Assembly (NCBI GenBank): GCA_903909505.1
Contig: CAIVVZ010000554.1
Location: 1-37,509, forward strand
Reading direction: 5' to 3'
Length of the DNA stretch: 37,509 bases
Origin: an uncultured Desulfobacteraceae bacterium
GTDB taxonomy: Bacteria > Desulfobacterota > Desulfobacteria > Desulfobacterales > Desulfatirhabdiaceae
Shown: positions 35,201 to 37,509 of the stretch, one piece after another
Numbering within the stretch: the first letter of the stretch is position 1
Layout: the number at the start of each line of letters is the position of its first letter
Notes under the pieces: generated by a model
The model's input: only the letters and a program-made list of their open reading frames with translations
Told to the model about the DNA's origin: nothing
Databases searched by the model: none
Program-made: the position numbers and the translations under genes

Positions 35201-35607
35201 CGCCAAGGGCTGCCGGGTTTGGCGCGTCGGGCGCGCTGGAACCAGGCATGCTGATCGGAGGTGTGGTTGACCACCAGTTCCGTTATCACCCGCAGGCCGC
35301 GGTGGTGGGCCTCCGCCAGAAATCTTTTGAAATCCCGCAGGGTGCCGTAGGCGGGATGAATATTGCGGTAGTCGGCGATGTCGTATCCGTCGTCACGCAG
35401 GGGGCTCGGGCAAAAGGGCATCAACCAGATGGCGGAAACTCCCAGGTCTTGCAAATAGTCGAGCTTTCGGGTGAGGCCTTGGAAATCGCCTACGCCGTCA
35501 TCGGTGCTGTCGAAAAAGCTTTTGACATGCAACTGATAAAAAACGGCATCTTTAAACCAGAGGGGATCGTCGTTCATCCCTGCCATGCCCCGGGAGATCT
35601 TGTCCAT
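32260..35607 (-). CDS. treS: Trehalose synthase fused to maltokinase
   Basis: A 1115-residue fusion. Residues 1 to about 560 are a GH13 trehalose synthase that interconverts maltose and trehalose: PLWFKDAVFYQLHVKSF, nucleophile Asp213 (VDGLRLDAIPYL), Glu255 (LLGEANQWPED), Asp321 (FLRNHDEL). From about 600 the maltokinase (Mak/Pep2) domain follows: RSRWFGGKARPL, then the kinase catalytic loop CHGDYHLGQLLFTG and the metal site IIIDFEGEPARP. It would make maltose 1-phosphate from maltose with ATP. I use the ATG at 35607 because AAAGGA is six bases upstream; the frame opens at 35625 (TTG). The 3' end reads to GIRQLLGDPHI. Such fusions normally serve the GlgE pathway, but no GlgE is present in the window. 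Confidence 0.93.
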   Translation of the reverse strand: MDKISRGMAGMNDDPLWFKDAVFYQLHVKSFFDSTDDGVGDFQGLTRKLDYLQDLGVSAIWLMPFCPSPLRDDGYDIADYRNIHPAYGTLRDFKRFLAEAHHRGLRVITELVVNHTSDQHAWFQRARRAKPGSPWRDWYVWSDTPQRYADARIIFQDFETSNWTWDPVAGAYFWHRFYSHQPDLNYDNPRVRKAILATLDFWYGMGVDGLRLDAIPYLFEREGTNCENLPDTHRFLKEMRAHVDARFSNRMLLGEANQWPEDAVAYFGDSDECHMAFHFPLMPRLFMALHMEDRFPVLDILDQTPAIPENCQWAIFLRNHDELTLEMVTDEERDYMYQVYAQDPRMRINLGIRRRLFPLLGNHRRLTELANALLFSLPGSPVIYYGDEIGMGDNVYLGDRDGVRTPMQWSPDRNAGFSRANPQKLILPVIISPEYHYEVINVEVQQANPHSTLWWMKRLIALRQRFKAFSRGSIEFLAPDNHRILAFIRRYENERLLVVCNLSRFVQHVQLDLSANQGMIPVELFGRTPFPPIQTTPYFLSLGPHSFYWFYLSPLQTVTEVTPPQAGETTVPVVEADCEEEDFFNGKAVTRIEEVMPGFLTRSRWFGGKARPLKQAGIVDMFSLTKDSRRWTIALVRVNYLSGDTEVYAVPMALAPENQSDRIWKEHPEAVIARLKLKCSPSALLLYDALADAAFGEALLEVLARKRIIHGRFGQIRGSTTHAFRTLITKGHPLPSPTMMRAEQSNTSIRFGDRLILKLIRKLVSGVNPGLEIGRLLTEKRFPYCAPTAGAIELRLNQDEPMTIAILQGFVTNQGDAWSYALDQLGHYFEAALGQPFFDLPAAFPVDLLDAAPSVEAAGLIGVFLESARLLGRRTAEMHICLASEQSLPEFKPEAFSKLYQRALYQTMRNQVGKALPLLRRQFNRLPEGLRPLAIYTMKREKDLMNRFKDLLETKISTLRIRCHGDYHLGQLLFTGSDFIIIDFEGEPARPITERRIKRSALQDVAGMLRSFHYAAHVALLRRQENGIGPEAVADLEHWAEFWQRWVSAEFLKSYLQKAGGGRFIPGNRNELRVLLGTLLLNKAVYELSYELNNRPDWVGIPLHGIRQLLGDPHI

Positions 35608-35647
35608 AGCCATTCCTTTAAACAAAGTGGTCGAAATCGAGTTCGGT

Positions 35648-37108
35648 TCAGATGGTACTGTCCCTCATCAATTCCCGGTAAAGCGACAAATAGTTCTGTG
35701 CGGCTTTTTCCCAGGAAAAATCCATGGACATGCCATTGGTCTGAATGCGTCTCCAGGTCAGCGGCATCCGGTAAACGCCGACGGCTTTTTGAATTGCGGT
35801 CAGACAGTCCGTGGAATCCACGTGCTTGAATGTAAAACCGGTTCCCTCTCCGGTATGCTCATTCACCTCGGATACCGTGTCATTCAGACCGCCGGTGGCA
35901 CGAACCACGGGGATCGTTCCATATTTCATGGCATAAAGCTGGGTCAAGCCGCAGGGTTCATAGCGGGAGGGAATCAGAAGCATATCGGCGCCGGCCAGAA
36001 TCCGTCTGGCAAATTCGTCGTCAAAGCGCTGAATGAATGCGAACTTTCCTCTGTAGGATTCACTGGCCCGTTGAAGTCGTTGCTGCATCATCCCATCGCC
36101 GGTCCCCAGAATGACCAGGCCCACCTTCAGGGATTCAATCAGTTCGCTCAGTATCGGAATGATCAAATCAATCCCTTTTTGAACGTCCAGCCGGGATACA
36201 ATGCCGATGACCGGACGTTCCATCAGACTCCCGTCCAGTTGACATGCCTGAATCAGGGCGGCTTTGCAGATGCGTTTTCCGGACAAGTCGTCAGGCGTGT
36301 ACCGTGCGGGAATGAAAGTATCCGTCTCAGGATTCCACATCTGATAATTGACGCCGTTCAGGAGACCGAATACAGAAGCCCGCCTGTTGCGAAGGACGCC
36401 ATCCAGACCTTTCCCATATTCCGGTGTTTGAATCTCCCGGGCATAAGTCGGACTGACCGTGGAGACGGCCCGGCTATAAACCAGCCCTGCTTTCAGCATG
36501 CTCCACTGTCCGTAAAATTCCAGTCCGTTCGGCTGATAATGAGACAAATCCAGGCCGGTCAACGCGAATTTATCGCTTGGAAACAGTCCGGAATACCCTA
36601 TATTGTGCAGGGTAAAAAGGGTTTTGAATTGGCGAAACGCTGGTTCCAACTGCATATACACCGGGATCAGACCGGTATGCCAGTCGTTGCAGTGGACGAC
36701 ATGGGGAGTAAAATCCCATGCATGCATCAGCGAAACAACGGCTCGACAGAAAAAGATGAATCGCTCGGCATTGTCGTAATAGTCACCATCGTCATTGCCG
36801 TAAAGATGGGGCCGGTCAAACATATCTTCCCGGTCGATGACATATATCGGGGCGACATTTTCAATCGGCAGTTTGCGCACCTGAAAGGTCAGGCGCTGAG
36901 AACCCAGCCAGGTGTTCAGGTTGGTCCAGACCGGTTCTTGACGCAAACTGTGTTCAAACACCTGCCGATAGCCCGGCAGAACCACGCGAATATCAACGTT
37001 CAATCGCCGCAGGGCATTGGGAAGACTGCCTGCTACATCGGCCAGGCCCCCGGTTTTGGCAAAGGGCGCAGCTTCCGATGCGATGAAGACGACGCGAAGC
37101 GGTGTCAT
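35648..37108 (-). CDS. glgA: Glycogen (starch) synthase, GT5
   Basis: A 486-residue GT-B enzyme of the bacterial GlgA family. The ADP-glucose-binding lysine is Lys18 in AKTGGLADVAGSLP. The acceptor-side HCNDWHTGLIPVYM and the C-terminal IGIVSRLDVQKGIDLI and IPSRYEPCGLTQLYAMKYG complete the signature. It elongates alpha-1,4-glucan in the cytoplasm. It is the first gene of the minus-strand operon and ends 40 bases before treS-mak. AAAGGAGG lies about 13 bases from the ATG, with AAGG closer. Two different ADP-glucose-using synthases (this GT5 and the GT4 at 26807) therefore sit in one locus. No glgC or glgB is in view. Confidence 0.94.
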   Translation of the reverse strand: MTPLRVVFIASEAAPFAKTGGLADVAGSLPNALRRLNVDIRVVLPGYRQVFEHSLRQEPVWTNLNTWLGSQRLTFQVRKLPIENVAPIYVIDREDMFDRPHLYGNDDGDYYDNAERFIFFCRAVVSLMHAWDFTPHVVHCNDWHTGLIPVYMQLEPAFRQFKTLFTLHNIGYSGLFPSDKFALTGLDLSHYQPNGLEFYGQWSMLKAGLVYSRAVSTVSPTYAREIQTPEYGKGLDGVLRNRRASVFGLLNGVNYQMWNPETDTFIPARYTPDDLSGKRICKAALIQACQLDGSLMERPVIGIVSRLDVQKGIDLIIPILSELIESLKVGLVILGTGDGMMQQRLQRASESYRGKFAFIQRFDDEFARRILAGADMLLIPSRYEPCGLTQLYAMKYGTIPVVRATGGLNDTVSEVNEHTGEGTGFTFKHVDSTDCLTAIQKAVGVYRMPLTWRRIQTNGMSMDFSWEKAAQNYLSLYRELMRDSTI

Positions 37109-37212
37109 TATTGTGCCTTAGCCTCCTTTCTACGGATCTGGAACACGCTCTGTCTCCTCTTCAAGCCACGCTTATCTTTTAGTACCATAACATCAAAGAG
37201 GCCGGAAAAAAA

Positions 37213-37358
37213 GTTATATATGACCACAGGTTAAATATGACCTTTTTTATATGACTTTTGATGACCGCCCCGTTCATGCTTTTTGACTAATTATTTATGA
37301 ATATCAAAATGATGGATGACGTGACGCTGAGTGTTATAAACCTGGCACAAAGCGTGCA
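37213..37358 (+). promoter_or_regulatory. Sigma-54 promoter module, copy 5 (gene beyond the right edge)
   Basis: TGGCACAAAGCGTGCA at 37343-37358 has GG and GC ten bases apart. The paired site is GTTATATATGACC (37213-37225) with GGTTAAATATGACC (37229-37242), exactly 100 bases upstream of the -24 box. The conserved ATCAAAATGATGGATGAC block is present. It points right and away from glgA. In the remaining 151 bases two frames stay open to the edge, from ATG 37422 and from ATG 37481 (GGGGGG upstream). Neither is recognisable, so the target gene is not identified. Confidence 0.78.
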
Positions 37359-37509
37359 ACAATAAAAAATTATAGCGTGTACCGTAATACTTGATACCAG
37401 TATTGACAGAGTTTTCGCGATATGATAAAAATACCCTCGAAAATTAGAAATGTTGCCAATCTTCGGGGGGAATTGCACAGATGTCATTTCAAGGGAAACA
37501 GCTTTCCGC

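Noticed and set aside
34519..35829. Open frame of 436 codons on + opposite the trehalose synthase domain
   Set aside because: Antisense shadow; the minus strand carries all GH13 motifs in order.
35585..37234. Long open frame (549 codons) on + opposite glgA
   Set aside because: Antisense shadow of a well-conserved glycogen synthase; no domain pattern and no plausible start region.

Overview
The window looks like a chromosomal accessory region of an anaerobic or microaerobic Gram-negative bacterium, most likely of the Desulfobacterota (deltaproteobacterial) type. This is inferred from gene content: a desulforedoxin domain, a U32 Fe-S-type protein, FeSOD, sigma-54 promoters and a di-haem peroxidase. 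No rRNA, tRNA, CRISPR array or complete insertion sequence was seen.

Layout. (1) 1-4.95 kb: the 5' end of an IS630-type transposase abuts a truncated rhodanese-type gene. A DJ-1/PfpI protein, an aldo/keto reductase, an exported haem catalase-family protein and a di-haem cytochrome c peroxidase follow. (2) 4.98-8.01 kb: a tight three-gene operon encodes a U32-family protein with eight cysteines, a class I SAM methyltransferase and a type III polyketide synthase. It could make an aromatic or quinone-like lipid without O2. (3) 8.0-16.8 kb: a stress-gene island mixes intact genes (triple-BON proteins, DUF3309, CsbD, desulforedoxin, a ferritin-like protein, FeSOD) with decayed ones (CheB tail, FAD oxidoreductase, PQQ-type sugar dehydrogenase, HAD-ATPase fusion, aldo/keto reductase fragments, CsbD fragment). 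(4) 16.8-24.1 kb: an NdvA-like ABC exporter, an SDR protein, an SbmA/YddA-like ABC transporter, a third triple-BON protein and a lipoprotein. (5) 24.3-37.1 kb: an alpha-glucan/trehalose block. GH57-DUF3536, a GT4 glycogen/maltose-1-phosphate synthase and TreY lie on +; glgA, treS-maltokinase and malQ lie on - and converge on them.

The strongest regulatory signal is a promoter module of about 150 bp present five times (9.2, 18.7, 21.9 on the minus strand, 22.2 and 37.2 kb). Each copy has a paired near-palindromic site (GTCATATATGACC, then GGTTAAATATGACC) placed 100-101 bases upstream of a sigma-54 -24/-12 element (TGGCAC-N5-TGCA or TGGCAC-N5-TGAA). They sit in front of two BON-domain genes, the SDR gene, the SbmA-like transporter gene and an unseen gene beyond the right edge. 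A single enhancer-binding protein probably controls this envelope/stress regulon.

All functional assignments come from reading motifs and gene order. No database search was run.
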